Notes under the pieces: model-generated | The model's database searches: none | The model's input: only the letters and a program-made list of their open reading frames with translations | Told to the model about the DNA's origin: nothing | Position numbers and translations under genes: made by a program | Shown here: piece after piece, positions 9,446-20,174 of the stretch | Layout of the letters: each line of letters starts with the position of its first letter | Numbering within the stretch: the stretch's first letter is position 1 | NCBI RefSeq assembly: GCF_000372725.1 | Contig: NW_005195940.1 | Span: forward strand, 319,232-383,231 | Direction of reading: 5' to 3' | Length of the DNA stretch: 64,000 bases | Origin: Emiliania huxleyi CCMP1516 | Taxonomy: Eukaryota; Haptophyta; Isochrysidales; Noelaerhabdaceae

Positions 9446-11943
9446 ATGACGCGCGACGCTGTCAACGGCGCGCGCCCATGCCGCCGCACGCGCCCGAGAG
9501 GCGCTGCAGAATCTGATCGAGAGCGCCCCTCCCTCCCGGTGTGCACAGGCACGTGCGCCGTCGTCCCGCCCGGCGGCGCCAACAGCAGCAGCAGCGAGCC
9601 CTTCAGCGAGGAGGAGGCGGGCACCAGCACCTTCATGGTGGGCGTGGTCCTCTCAGTCATCGCCGACGTGATCATCGCCGTCTCGCTCAACGTGCAGAAG
9701 ACGGCGCACATGCGCAACGAGGGCGCCGACGGAAAGCCCGTCAAGGGCATGCTCAAGCTGCCGCTCTGGTGGCTCGGCCTCCTGCTCAATGTCGGAGGCG
9801 AGCTGGGCAACATGCTCGCCTACGGCTTTGCGCCCGCCTCGGTCGTTGCTCCAGTCGGGTCGGTGGGCGTGGTCGCCAACGAGGTGATCGCTGTCCTCTT
9901 TCTCAAAGAGCCGTTCCGCTGGCGGGATGCCGCTGGGCTGGTCGCCATCGTCGGCGGCGTCGTGCTCATCATCGTCGCCGTGCCGGAGGATCCGGTGGAC
10001 CTCAACGCCGTCGTGCTGCAGCGCGAGTACTACGCGCGCCCGGCGGCGTACGGCTACCTGATTGGGCTCTGGTGCGCCGTCGTCCTCTTCCTCGTCCACG
10101 TCGAGCCTCGGTACGCCCAAAAGAGCGTCCTGGTCTGGCTTCTCCTCTGCTCGATGATCTCCTCGACGACCGTCATCGCGGCGCGCGGCTTCTCCTCCAT
10201 GCTCACGCAGGCGGTCGGCGGCGACTGCGCCGGCGCGCACTGCGTCGGCGACGAGCTCTTCCCCCCGTGCCGCCTCACCCTCGCCCACTACCTCTTTTGG
10301 TTCCTCCTCGCCATCATTGTCACCACCGCAATCTGGTCCGCCTACTTCCTTAACAGGGCGATGATGATCTTTGGCAACACCGAGGTGGTGCCCGTCTACT
10401 ACTGCACCTTCACCCTCGCCTCCATCGTCGGCGGAGGGGTCTCGCGCGATTCGGCGTGTGCCGCAACACATGCCAGCCGCGCCTCCTCACACGCCTCCTG
10501 CGGAGTCTGCCCTCTAGGTAGTGTACCGCGAGTTCAGCGGCATGCCGTGGCAGCAGTGGCTCCAGTTCCTCGCCGGCGTGGCGCTCGCCCTCGGGGGCGT
10601 GCTCGCCATCACCTCTGGGCGAGGCAAGTCCGCGCGCGGAGGAGGCGCAGTTCTGCCAGAGCCGTCCGAGCAGGAGCAGCCGGCCGAGCTGCCGGCTCCC
10701 GAGGCGGGAGGGGGGCGTCGCGCGGAGAGGCTGGCGAGGGCGAGGGCGCACAATCAGGCGCGCCCCTGCTCCTTTCCCTCCACCGCGTGTGCACGTGGCG
10801 CGTGGAGTGAGGTGTGCTCGCCTCACCCCTCACCTTTTCCCTCGGCACAGGCGCGGCGCCCCTTCGCGCGCCTCTCGTCGGAGGAGAAGGCGGCCGAGCT
10901 GCGGCGGCAGTCTCGCGGCTCGTTCGCCGCGCCCGTCGGCGGGATCGGCTCGGCGCACTCCTCCTTCCGCCGCGACGACCGCATCCACACAGACTTGCGC
11001 GCCTTGCTTGACGAGACGGAGAGCGAGATCGCCGCGGGGGAGCACATTGCCGCCGCGTACCGCTTGCGCGACGCAGCCTCGTCCACCCCCCAACCCGTCG
11101 CGCTGGTCACGGCCGGGCTGCGCCGAGTCTCTCTCCGCTTCACGGACGCCGGCGGCGGCGCAGCCCACGGTGGCGCGGCGGTGGCGCCGGCGCAGCGGCG
11201 CAGCCACCCCGAGCCCGCCGTGGCGCCCCGCCCCGCCTCCTCTTCGCCTCGGAGGGCGCGGCCCACCTGGCCCGCCCCGCGCCGCCACTCCTCGTCCGGC
11301 GAGGAGGTGGCGCTCTCGCTCGCCGGCTGGCGCGACCCGGCCGCCCGCTCGCCGGTGCCAGGCGAGCGGTCGCGCGGGGACGAGGAAGGGCTAATCAGCC
11401 CGGCCAGTGTCCGGAGCGACGAGCGGGACAGCCCGCTCGACGACGGGCGCAGATTAGCCGAGATCGTGCGAGATGCGGGGAGCGCGCGCTCGACGACGCG
11501 GGGGCAGAGAGTACGGGCGCGGGGCCACTGCCGATCGCGGCGTCTCCGTTTTAGCTCCCCCCCCCCCTTTTGGGGCCCTCCCCTTCCCCCCCCCTGGTTC
11601 ACCCCCCCCCCCCCCTCCCGTCTCATCGTGTGTGTGCAGGTCTCGCCCGTGGAATGCGTGGGACACCTCCGACGCCGCCGTCTCCCCCGTCGGCATCGCC
11701 GAGAAGCGGGACGAGAAGTGGGCGTCGGGGGGCGGCGGTCCGCCCGCCGAGAGCACAGAGAGCAGCAGCAGCGAGCCGTCGTCTGAACCGCGGGCGGCAG
11801 CAGGCGAGCCCTCGAGCGAGCCCGCTGGCGGTGGCGCCGCGGAGGCGGCCGAGCTCAAGTCGGCGCTCGCGGCGACGGCGGAGGAGCTGGCGAACGCGCA
11901 GGCCACGATCCGCGCACTGGAGGCGAGGCTGTCGTCGGCTTGA
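9446..11943 (+). CDS. NIPA-type magnesium transporter with extended C-terminal tail
   Basis: A polytopic membrane protein of the NIPA/DMT family (Mg2+ uptake across plasma or endosomal membranes). Exon 1 (9446 or earlier, to 10438) encodes about eight hydrophobic helices. Family motifs are GELGNMLAYGFAPASVVAPV and VLFLKEPF, then VPVYYCTFTLASIVGGG. A 79-bp GT-AG intron (10439-10517) is fixed by phase and by the family continuation VVYREFSGMPWQQW in exon 2, which adds the last helix. After the membrane part comes a long hydrophilic tail rich in Arg, Ser and Ala. The last exon (about 11640-11943) ends in an acidic, coiled-coil-like stretch (AELKSALAATAEELANAQAT). Acceptor-like ends are visible at 10850 (CGGCACAG) and 11639 (GTGTGTGCAG), but the matching donors are not settled. 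The start is uncertain. Confidence 0.82.
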
Positions 11944-12346
11944 GCCTCTTCCTGTTGCTCCCCCTCCTCCCCGCCACCCCATGGGCCCGCGGCGCGCCCG
12001 TGGGGAGACGGGGAGGAGAGGCGAGGCACGGCCAGGAACCGGCTTTAGATGGGAGCCTCTCACCGGACACCCCCGCGCGAGCGTGGCCTGTACACGACCA
12101 TGCACACCAGGCGCAGTCCGGCCGGGCCCCGTCCGAGCCGTGAGTTGGTCTTGCATCTTTCGTTTGACGCAATAAATTTTGCGTTCTTCGTCTCTATATC
12201 ATGCAAACTGCAATGCCTTCGGCGCTCCCACGCGTCTCTCAGACCCGCCCATGTGCGCTGTGGCCTGTCGCTGGGTCCGCCTCCTGACGAGTGTCGACCG
12301 GACGATCGATAACACGGTGAAACACGCGCCGAAAATGCGTCTAGGG
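11944..12346. other. convergent intergenic region, 3' ends of two genes
   Basis: It lies between the tail of the plus-strand transporter and the stop of the minus-strand LYGKK-repeat gene, so it should hold two polyadenylation regions. AATAAA occurs at about 12170-12175 on the plus strand. No other gene is seen. Confidence 0.5.
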
Positions 12347-15278
12347 CTAATCCATGTCGTCCATGCTCGGCGACGGCGCCGTGACCGGCACCGGCACCGC
12401 GGCGGTTGGGCGCGTCGTCGGCGCCGAGGCAGCCGCGGCGGCGGTCGGCGCGGCCCGCCCTGCGTCCATCTCGGCGACCTTGGCCTGCAACTCCGCAAGC
12501 TTCTGCTTGAGCTCGACTTCGCGCTGCAACGCCTATGGCGGGAAGCGCGCGCCGTCAGTGCCGAACTCCCCCCCTCAAGACGCCCACCGCCGTCCCCTCC
12601 CCCCGAACCTCCATCTCGCGCTGGAGCGCCGCGAGTCGCGCCTCTGCGGCGGCCGCTTGGGGGTACTCGGAAGCCGGTGCGCTGCGCGCCGCAGCGTCGA
12701 CGGAATATGCAACCCGATCACCGGCGGCGGCAACGGGGACGGCGGCGGCAGGGGCGGCAGCCGCGGCCGGGGTAGCTGCCGCGGCGGCTGGCGCCTCAGC
12801 CTCGCCCATGCCTGGCTTTCTCGCCCCGCGCATTTGCATGCGCTGAGGCGTGGGCCTCGCGCGCGGCGCCGCCGCCGCGTCCACGACCTCGGCCTGCGCT
12901 GCGCCGCCGCCGCCCGCCGCGCCCGACGCGGCTGCCCCGCCCGCCGCCGCCGACGCGGCCGGCTTCTTCTTGCCGTACAGCAGCTCCATCAAATCGGCGT
13001 CTGACTCTGCCCCCGCCGCCCCCGCCGCCGCCTTGCCGGCCGCTGCGCCGCCAGCCGCACTGCCACCCGCGACCGGCTCAGAAGCGGCAGCCGTGGCGGC
13101 GGCGGCCTGGCGGCGGCTGACAACAGACTCACCGCGTGCGAAGCCGCGCTGCTGCTGCGCCGCTTGCGCCGCTTGCTGCTGTGCGGCGGCCGCCGCACCC
13201 TGCGTCAAACCTGCATCCGACTCTGCCCCCGCCGCGCCCGCCGCCGCCTGCCCCGCTGCCGCCTGCCCCGCCGCCGCCGCCGCCGTCTTCTTCTTGCCGT
13301 ACAAGAGCTCCATCAAGTCAGGCTCCGCCGCGCCGCCGCCCGCCGCCGCACCGCCGGCCGCGTCGCCGCTCGCGCCGCCACCAGCTGCCGCCGCCGCGCC
13401 GCCGGCCGCCTTTTTGCCGTACAGCTGCTCGAGCAGCGCTTGCATCTCGTCCTGCTTGCCGCCAGCCGTCGCGGCCTGCGTTGCGCCGCCGCCGCCTGTC
13501 GCGCCCGAAGCGGCTGCCCCACCCGCCGCCGCGGCCGCCGGCTTCTTCTTGCCGTACAGCAGCTCCATCAAATCGGCGTCTGACTCTGCCGCCGCCGCGC
13601 CCGCCGCCGCCTGCCCCGCCGCCGCCGCCGTCTTCGTCTTGCCGTACAAGAGCTCCATCAAGTCAGGCTCCGCCGCGCCGCCGCCCGCCGCCGCGCCGCC
13701 GCCCGCGCCGCCGCCCGCGCCGCCACCGGCGGCCGCCGCCGCGCCGCCGCCCGCCTTTTTGCCGTACAGCTGCTTGAGCAGCGCTTGCATGTCCTCCTGC
13801 CTGCCGCCCGCCGTCGCGCCTAGAGTGCGGAGGAAGCGGCGGTGCGAGGCGGCTGTGGGAGCGGGTGAAGGGAAGGGGGGGAGGGGGGCGGCAGCGCACC
13901 TGTGGCAGCGGCGGCGGCGCCCCCGGCAGCTCCCGCCGCGGCGGTGGCTGCAGCACCTGGCGTGCAGAGCGTCTGCGGGTGAGGGTGTGTGGGGAGGGGA
14001 GTGCGGAGGGCAGGGCGGGGGTGGAGGAGCGCGTGGCGAGGCGCGGGGGGTGGGGCGGGAAGGGGGGGCAAAGGAGGCGTGGGGTGTGGAGGCGGCGGGG
14101 TGGTGGTGGCGGCAGGGGGGGAGGGAGCGGGGGCCTTTCTGCGCCGCCACGAGGCTGCTCAGCTTGGCGACGCAATCGTCGAAGGTCATCTTGCCGCTGT
14201 TGACTTGGTCGACGACGGCGTTGATGGTCTTGAGCGGCACGCCTGCCGGGAGGGGGCGAAGGGCGCAGGGCTGGGCAAGAGCTGGGGAGAGGGGTGGGGG
14301 AAGTGAGGCCGGCGGCGAGGACAGCTTGCGAGGGACCGGTGGCCAAAACTGCCGTGTGCTGCGCTCGTGTTCGAATCACACGGTGTGGGCGCACTCCCGA
14401 GGGAGGGCGAGCGCCGCGCGGCTGGCTCGGCAGCTGACACTGCGGGCCCGCCCGAGCCCACCGGCACGGGAGTCGGTATCGGCGTCGGCGCTGGCGCCGG
14501 CGACAGGCGCGGCACCCGGAGCCGCTGACAAGGGTTCGTGACACGGGCTTGCAAACGGCGGGGCTTGGCACGCGTGCCTGCGGTTTGCGCGGCGTCGACA
14601 GCCGCCTGCGCGTCCGCCTCCGTCGCCTTCTTCGCCGTCGCGCCGCCAGCCGCGCCGCCACCAGCTGCCGCCGCCGCGCCGCCGGCCGCCTTTTTGCCGT
14701 ACAGCTGCTCGAGCAGCGCTTGCATCTCGTCCTGCTTGCCGCCAGCCGTCGCGGCCTGCGTTGCGCCGCCGCCGCCCGCCGCGCCCGAAGTAGCTGCCCC
14801 CGCCGCCGCCGCGGCCGCCGTCTTCTTCTTGCCGTACAGCAGCTCCATCAAATCGGCGTCTGACTCTGCCCCCGCCGCGCCCGCCGCCGCCTTGCCAGCT
14901 GCTGCGCCGCCAGCCGCACTGCCACCCGCGGCCGCGCCGCCGGCCTTTTTGCCGTACAGCTGCTCGAGCAGCGCCTGCATGTCCTCCTGCCTGCCGCCCG
15001 TCGCGCCGCCGCCAACGCCTCCTCCTCCTCCCGACGCCCTCCCCGCCGACGTCGCAGTTGCCTGTGCCCCGCCGCCAGCCGCGGCCTGAGCTCCGGACTC
15101 GGTGGCATACCGCGGCTGCTGCTGGACCGAGTCGGGGTCGACGTCGCCGAGCAGCGCCTCGAGCCCGTACACCGGCCTCGCCTCGCCGCCGCCGCCTCCA
15201 GGCCCCCGCGCCGCACCTCCAGGCTGCTGCTGCTGGCGCTGCTGCTGCGGCTGCTGGCGCTGCTGCTGCTCCTGATAC

Positions 15279-15327
<49 letters not shown>

Positions 15328-15697
15328 CGGCGGCCGCGTCGCCGTCGGCGAGCTGGTCGCACGGCACCTTGACGCCGCTCACGCGCTCCTTGTCTGGCAC
15401 CATGGTTCGCGTGGAGGCGCCGCGGCCGTAGCACCCACGCGCCCACTTGTCGGCGCCTCCGAAGACGCCGCGCTTGCCGGGGCCCATCCAGGCGAATGCG
15501 GCGCAGCCCGGCCCCTCCGCCTCGCACGCGCCGCGGCAGGCGTCCGCCGAGCCCGTCTCTCCGAAAAAGAAGATGTCGGGCCGCCGCTCTTTGCCGGGCG
15601 CCGCCACGAGGCGCGAGATGGCATTGTAGCCGGGCTTCATCTCCCAGCAGGTGCGAGGCTGCGCGGCAAGCGGCAGTGAGGCGATGAGCGCGAACAT
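12347..15697 (-). CDS. secreted PAN-like/polyQ protein with alternating LYGKK repeats
   Basis: Five exons join in frame: 15697-14578, 14242-14135, 13956-13900, 13819-12609 and 12532-12347, giving about 893 residues. The first two introns are GC-AG, the last two GT-AG. The start at 15697 (MFALIASLPLAAQPRTC) gives a clean signal peptide; an in-frame Met 15 codons upstream weakens it. Residues ~17-115 have a PAN/apple-like pattern (ACRGACEAEGPGCAAFAW, then GCYGRG). A polyQ tract follows. Then two motifs alternate between Ala/Gly-rich spacers: QEDMQALLEQLYGKK and AESDADLMELLYGKKK, nine intact copies in all plus one decayed. Exon 2 adds a short helical insert (INAVVDQVNSGKMTFDDCVA). The end is a coiled coil (LKQKLAELQAKVAEMDAG). 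I know no protein with this repeat. A secreted matrix or adhesive role is inference. Confidence 0.75.
15281..15326 (-). repeat. (CAG)n tract encoding polyglutamine
   Basis: About fifteen CTG units on the plus strand (CAG on the coding strand) in exon 1 of the LYGKK-repeat gene. Further Gln-rich codons follow in the next 60 bp. Confidence 0.93.
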
Positions 15698-15844
15698 GGC
15701 CGGCGAGGCGGGGTGGGCGCGTTTGCGAGATCTGAACGCCACGCCACCCTGAGTCGACCCTGGGTTCGAGCTGTTCTCTTCACAGTTGTGTTAGTGCCAG
15801 TGCGCGCCAGTCCCGTGCCTATGTGGCAGCCAGCTGGTAGTTTT

Positions 15845-15890
15845 TTTATAAAATGAACTCGGGGGCACAGGACGCGGCACAAACGGGGTA
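15845..15890 (-). repeat. short dispersed repeat, inverted relative to 56325-56370
   Basis: ATGAACTCGGGGGCACAGGA and the following GCGGCACAAACGGGG match the reverse complement of 56325-56370 almost base for base. Confidence 0.8.
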
Positions 15891-15929
15891 CACCAAAAGG
15901 CACGGGCTGCCTGCACGGCGTTCACTCGC

Positions 15930-16075
15930 CAGCTGGCTGTGTGTCTTGTGAGTGAGCTTGTTTGTGTCTGTGTGTCGCTCGTGCGTGTCGTCATCATCTG
16001 TCTCGCGTCCACCCATACCGCGTTGGTGTCCAGTCCGAGCCTGGCTGTTCTTCACCTTTCTACCTACCTACCTGC
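15930..16075 (+). repeat. dispersed 'leader-like' repeat
   Basis: Parts in order: GCTGTGTGTCTTGTGAG, TTGTGTCTGTGTGTCGCTCG, CACCCATACCGCGTTGGTG, TCCAGTCCGAGCCTGGC, then CTACCTACC. Close copies are at 16223-16312 (second half only), 20175-20320 and 31207-31345. It has no coding potential that holds between copies. Confidence 0.9.
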
Positions 16076-16222
16076 CTAGTGTCGTGCGAGGGAGTTTTGT
16101 TGTAAAATTCTCTTCAAACAAAACACAACCCCGGAAGACGCACAAGCTCAGACAGTCGAGAAAGGGAAAGACAGCAACGACAGTCAGAAGTCAGCGATGG
16201 GTCCCAGGGCGATGCGATGACG

Positions 16223-16312
16223 GCCTCTAGTCTGTCTTGCGTCCCCACCCATACCGCGTTGGTGTCCAGTCCGAGCCTGGCTGTTCTTCACCTTTCTACC
16301 TACCTACCTCTA
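16223..16312 (+). repeat. dispersed 'leader-like' repeat, second half
   Basis: It repeats GTCTTGCGTCC through CTGTTCTTCACCTTTC and CTACCTACC with almost no differences from the copy 230 bp upstream. Confidence 0.9.
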
Positions 16313-16424
16313 GTGTGAGCTCTAGCTAGTGAGCTCATACGCACGCCGGCAGATCGCGCGCGACTATATACAGCTAGTTAGCTGTTCTTCACCTTCCTAG
16401 CTAATCAACTCCATGGAACTTTCA

Positions 16425-16500
16425 GCTCTACAGCGCTCTACAGCGCTCTACAGCGCTCTACAGCGCTCTACAGCGCTCTACAGCGCTCTACAGTTCTACA
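16425..16500. repeat. 10-bp minisatellite, unit CTCTACAGCG
   Basis: Six or seven tandem CTCTACAGCG units, then diverged units to about 16530. Confidence 0.93.
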
Positions 16501-16540
16501 CAGCGCTCTACACTCTACATCCTCTACACCCTCCCTCATC

Positions 16541-16935
16541 GCTAGCTCCCGAGTAGAGGGGGCGTCCTGCAGTTAAGGGGAAACCTGGTACGCGGGGCCA
16601 ACCCTCGGAGCAGAGTATTCTCGTATTTTACTAGCTCCGAGTAGAGGGTGCGCTCTGCAGCTAAAGGGGAAACACCCGGCAGCGCAGAACCAACCCTCGG
16701 AGACCGAGTAGAGGGGGCGTTCGCTGCTAGGGGAAACCCAGAGCGCGGGCTAACCCTCGGAGACCCGTGTTAAATGGCCCTGCGACCGCGCACTCCCCAG
16801 GGCTATAGCTAGCAAGGGCTCTCTTGAGCCCGCAAGCGCAACCGATACCCATATACCGATCATCCGGCCCCGCTGGGTGAGCTTCTTAGCTCCCCAGCCC
16901 TGGGTGTGAGGCTGCCAACTGCAGTCTGCACTCCA
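16541..16935. repeat. three ~70-bp tandem units plus a dispersed flank
   Basis: Three units share CGAGTAGAGGG(G/T)GCG, AAGGGGAAAC and (C/T)AACCCTCGGAG. The DNA after the third unit (about 16725-16935: GAGACCCGTGTT, GGGCTCTCTTG, ATCATCCGGCCC, GCACTCCA) is found again at 38092-38280. The array therefore belongs to, or lies beside, a dispersed element. No gene is seen. Confidence 0.85.
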
Positions 16936-17069
16936 GGTGCTCCAGGACGTGGAGACGCGAGGGTCGCCCCCCCTTGCGGCCTTGCCCCACTGGCACTGCC
17001 CCCACCAGCAGGCTGCCGACTAGTTGCAAATACGGGTGGTGTGAACATGACCACTTTTGATGTTTTTTT

Positions 17070-17563
17070 GTCCGTGTTGCTCCCAGCGCCCTCTCCCGCG
17101 CTCCCTGAGGCCATGGCTGGTGCTACTAGTATGGGGGGCCACCTGGCTACCGCGAGAGCGACCCAACTCGTCGACATCGTCCGATGATGGTGCCTCAAAG
17201 TCAGCCTTCGGAGGCTATCGTCGCGTCGAGCCGGCGGTGGCCGTGACATGTGGTTCCACCACCCTTCGTAGGCTTTGCCTCTGACCGCCACCGTTCCCAG
17301 GCTGCCTAATGGGATGGAAAGGAAGGCTGGGCGAGCGTGTAGAAGCGTGCTCGACCTCGTCGTGGCAGCCTGCACAACAGCGCTGGCAGGCGCGATGAGC
17401 GTCGTGACCCGAGACGGGTCGCAGGCGTCGTACCGAGCGCGTCGAGACCGTGTCCTGATGCGCTTTGCACGGGTGAGTCACGTCGGCGTCAAAGGAGCGA
17501 CGTGTGACCTGTCAGAGCTTGATCTCCGATCTCAGCGACGTCGAGTCGCCTTCGGTGGCGACA
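17070..17563. repeat. ~500-bp dispersed repeat, copy 1
   Basis: It matches 23047-23550 over its whole length with scattered changes and small gaps (for example CTACCGCGAGAGCGACCCAA against CTACCGCGAAAGCGACCCAA). No frame is conserved between the copies, so it looks non-coding and transposable. Termini beyond the shared block differ. Confidence 0.92.
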
Positions 17564-17915
17564 CGCGACAGCTAGGATGCATCTCCTCCGTCGTTTTTCG
17601 CGCGATGGCCCTGAGAAGCTGGCGGCGCACGCAGGCGGAACTTGTGTGTTCCCCGAACGCTTAAAAAGTGGGTGCTCTACGTCACTTTTTTTGAGTAGAT
17701 AGCCAGACTTTTTGCAACAAGTCTGCCAGCAACCAGCCACCTCGTGTGTCAGGTGTGTGGACGAGAACTCCGAGAAGTTTACCTACCACCGAGAAGCCGT
17801 ACCGTTACCTTACCTACAGGCCGCGTCGCCCGCGAGGGCATCGATGTGCGCCTGCTCGTGGTCCTGCGGAGCTGGAGACTGCGGCCTCTGTGCTTCAAAC
17901 GCGCCCATGACCGCG
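17564..17915. other. intergenic, no gene seen
   Basis: It separates the repeat from the 3' end of the RAP-domain gene on the minus strand. Nothing recognised. Confidence 0.5.
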
Positions 17916-20072
17916 TCACTGCGCCGCCCTGCACGCGGCGGCGCAATGCACTATCATGTAGTCCGGGTTCCGCTTGCACTCGCCCGCCTCCGCCCACTGC
18001 ACGCACGGCAGAGATTTGTCGGACGCGGCCCTCCCGGCGTCAGCGTCGCCGCGTGCGCGCGAGGAGGGGCCTCCTGCCCTCCGAGCCCGATTGGCGACCC
18101 TGCACGCGGCGGCGCAATGCACTATCATGTAGTCCGGGTTCCGCTTGCACTCGCCCGCCTCCGCCCACTGCACGCACGGCAGAGATTTGTCGGACGCGGC
18201 CCTCCCGGCGTCAGCGCGAGATTTGTCGGACGCGGCCCTCCCGGCGTCAGCGTTGCCGCGTGCGCGCGAGGAGGGGCCTCCTGCCCTCGAGCCTGCCCCG
18301 CCCAGCGCGAGGCCGAGCCCCTGCTTCTTGGCGACCACGGCGAGGAGCGGCAGCAGCAGCAGCGAGACGAGCACGGTCCAGCTCAGAGAGGAGCCCCTCG
18401 CCGCAGGCGCAGCCTCCTCCTCCTCCACCACCACCACCGACGGCCTCCTCCTCCTCCTCTCTCTCCTCCTCACACTCCTCTTCCTCTTCCTCCTCTCCTC
18501 CGCCTCCGCCTCCGCCTCCGCCTCCGCCTCCACCTCCGCCTCCGCCTCCGCCTCCGCCTCCGCCTCCACCTCCGCCTCCGCCTCCGCCCTCGCCGCCGCC
18601 TGTGCCGCCGCCTCCACCGCCTTCGCCGCCTGATTCCCCGCCGCGGTGCCCGCCGCCGCCGCCACCTCGCTCTCTTCGATCTCCGGCAGGACGACCCTCT
18701 CCAGGTAGGCCTGCCGCGCGCTGGCCGACCGCAAGCCGTCCCACTCGTCGAATGGAACGCTGATCACCCGCCAGCCGGCCGCCGCGAGGAGGCGCCGCTT
18801 GAGCAGCGTGGGCCCGTTGGGCTTGCGCTCACCCCGGCCGTCGGGCAGCAGGAAATGCGAGGGGCCGTCCACCTCGATCGCGACGCGTGAGGAGGGCAGT
18901 GCCAGGTCGAGAGAGTAGCCGGTGCGCGGCTCGAGATGCTCCTCCTCAAAGCCCGGGCCCCACACGGCGGCGAGTGCAGCTGCAACAGAGCGCTGAAAGC
19001 GCGAAATGATGGCTTGCGTGCATTGCATGGCGTCGCGGCAGAGCTTGCGCTGGGACTCGGAGATCATGAGGTGCTGCTGCGCGTCTGCCCCTCGCTCCAG
19101 AGAAACCCAGAGCTGCCATTGGTGAAGCTGAGTGCGTTCCTCTTCGCTCCACATCGACGGATCCCGCGCGAGCGAGACCTCAATCACGCGCGAGCACTCG
19201 GCAAGCAATGCCTGGTCATAATGGCCTGCCGTCGCGTACGCCCACACCGTGTTGGACAGGTTCTGAGGGCTGAAGCCGGCCAGCCCGCCGCGCACCGCCG
19301 CCTCCGCCACCGCCGCGAAGAGCTTGTCCGCAGTCACGCCCGCCGTCGCGTACGCCCACACCGTGTTGGACATGTCCTGAGGGGTGAAGCCGGCCAGCCC
19401 GCCGCGCACCGCCGCCTCCGCCACCGCCGCATACAGCGTCTCTGCAGCCACGCCAGCCGTCGCGTACGCCCACACCGTGTTGGACATGTCCTGAGGGTTG
19501 AAGCCGGCCAGCCCGCCGCGCACCGCCGCCTCCGCCACCGCCGCGAAGAGCTTGTCCGCAGTCACGCCCGCCCTCGCGTACGCCCACACCGTGTTGGACA
19601 GGTTCTGAGGCGTAAAGCCGGCCAGCCCGCGCGCCGCCGCCTCTGCCGCCGCCGCCGAGTAAAGCGTGTCCGCAGCCACGCCCGCTTTCGCGTACGCCCA
19701 CACCGTGTTGGCCAGCTCCTGCGGCTTGAAGCCAGCAAACCCTTTCCGCACCGCCGCCTCCGCAATCGCCGCGAACAGCGAGCTCACCACACTCGCTGGC
19801 AGCCGGCACTTGGCCGCGCCGTGAGCGATGTTTGCGAGGTTGCGTGCATCGCAAAAAGGGATGAGTTCGAGCGTTCGCTGCACCAGCCGCTCCAGCTGCT
19901 CCTCGTGCCGCCGCTCAACGCGCTTCTTGCCCAGTTTGTTCCACAGGTTCGCAGCGTGCCTGTGGTTGATGCTCGTGCTGTGGGCAGCAAAGAGCCTGAG
20001 CAGCTCGTCGGGGCTCCAGCCGCTGTCGTGCGAGATGAGCCCGCTGAGCCGCTGTGCGTCGCGCTCTTGCAT
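17916..20072 (-). CDS. DUF1601-like repeats + RAP domain + membrane helix + two ShKT-like domains
   Basis: Unbroken frame of about 718 residues from ATG 20072. Residues ~90-285 hold five clear 38-residue repeats (FTPQNLSNTVWAYA..., then AAVAEAAVRGGLAG) plus one weaker repeat, the helical-hairpin type paired with RAP domains in organellar RNA-binding proteins. Residues ~380-460 are a RAP domain (LDLALPSSRVAIEVDGPSHF ... GWRVISVPFDEW). An Ala/Glu repeat tract and a basic stretch lead to a hydrophobic helix (WTVLVSLLLLPLLAVVA, ~565-585). After it come two near-identical Cys-rich units (CVQWAEAGECKRNPDYM...HCAAAC) of ShKT type, usually lumenal or extracellular. RAP proteins act in mitochondria or plastids, so this mix is odd. 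The frame is open to 20309, but that part lies in a dispersed repeat. An acceptor-like CTCACCACAG just upstream may mark an earlier exon. Confidence 0.85.
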   Translation of the reverse strand: MQERDAQRLSGLISHDSGWSPDELLRLFAAHSTSINHRHAANLWNKLGKKRVERRHEEQLERLVQRTLELIPFCDARNLANIAHGAAKCRLPASVVSSLFAAIAEAAVRKGFAGFKPQELANTVWAYAKAGVAADTLYSAAAAEAAARGLAGFTPQNLSNTVWAYARAGVTADKLFAAVAEAAVRGGLAGFNPQDMSNTVWAYATAGVAAETLYAAVAEAAVRGGLAGFTPQDMSNTVWAYATAGVTADKLFAAVAEAAVRGGLAGFSPQNLSNTVWAYATAGHYDQALLAECSRVIEVSLARDPSMWSEEERTQLHQWQLWVSLERGADAQQHLMISESQRKLCRDAMQCTQAIISRFQRSVAAALAAVWGPGFEEEHLEPRTGYSLDLALPSSRVAIEVDGPSHFLLPDGRGERKPNGPTLLKRRLLAAAGWRVISVPFDEWDGLRSASARQAYLERVVLPEIEESEVAAAAGTAAGNQAAKAVEAAAQAAARAEAEAEVEAEAEAEAEAEVEAEAEAEAEAEERRKRKRSVRRRERRRRRPSVVVVEEEEAAPAARGSSLSWTVLVSLLLLPLLAVVAKKQGLGLALGGAGSRAGGPSSRARGNADAGRAASDKSRADAGRAASDKSLPCVQWAEAGECKRNPDYMIVHCAAACRVANRARRAGGPSSRARGDADAGRAASDKSLPCVQWAEAGECKRNPDYMIVHCAAACRAAQ

Positions 20073-20174
20073 GCCGTTCTCTAATCTCTGTGGTGAGAGC
20101 AGACGCCGCTGCTTGCTACTCGAGTATTCACGGCAGATTTGCCTTGAGGATACATTATTCTTACAGATAGATGC

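Noticed and set aside
14341-14400. Possible tRNA gene (GTTCGAATC box)
   Set aside because: The flanking bases do not form a T-stem or acceptor stem, and the site lies within an intron of the LYGKK gene.
12850-14541. Very long Pro/Ala-rich plus-strand frame opposite the LYGKK gene
   Set aside because: It is the antisense shadow of GCC/GCG-rich coding repeats and carries no domain. The minus-strand model has phase-consistent introns and a signal peptide.
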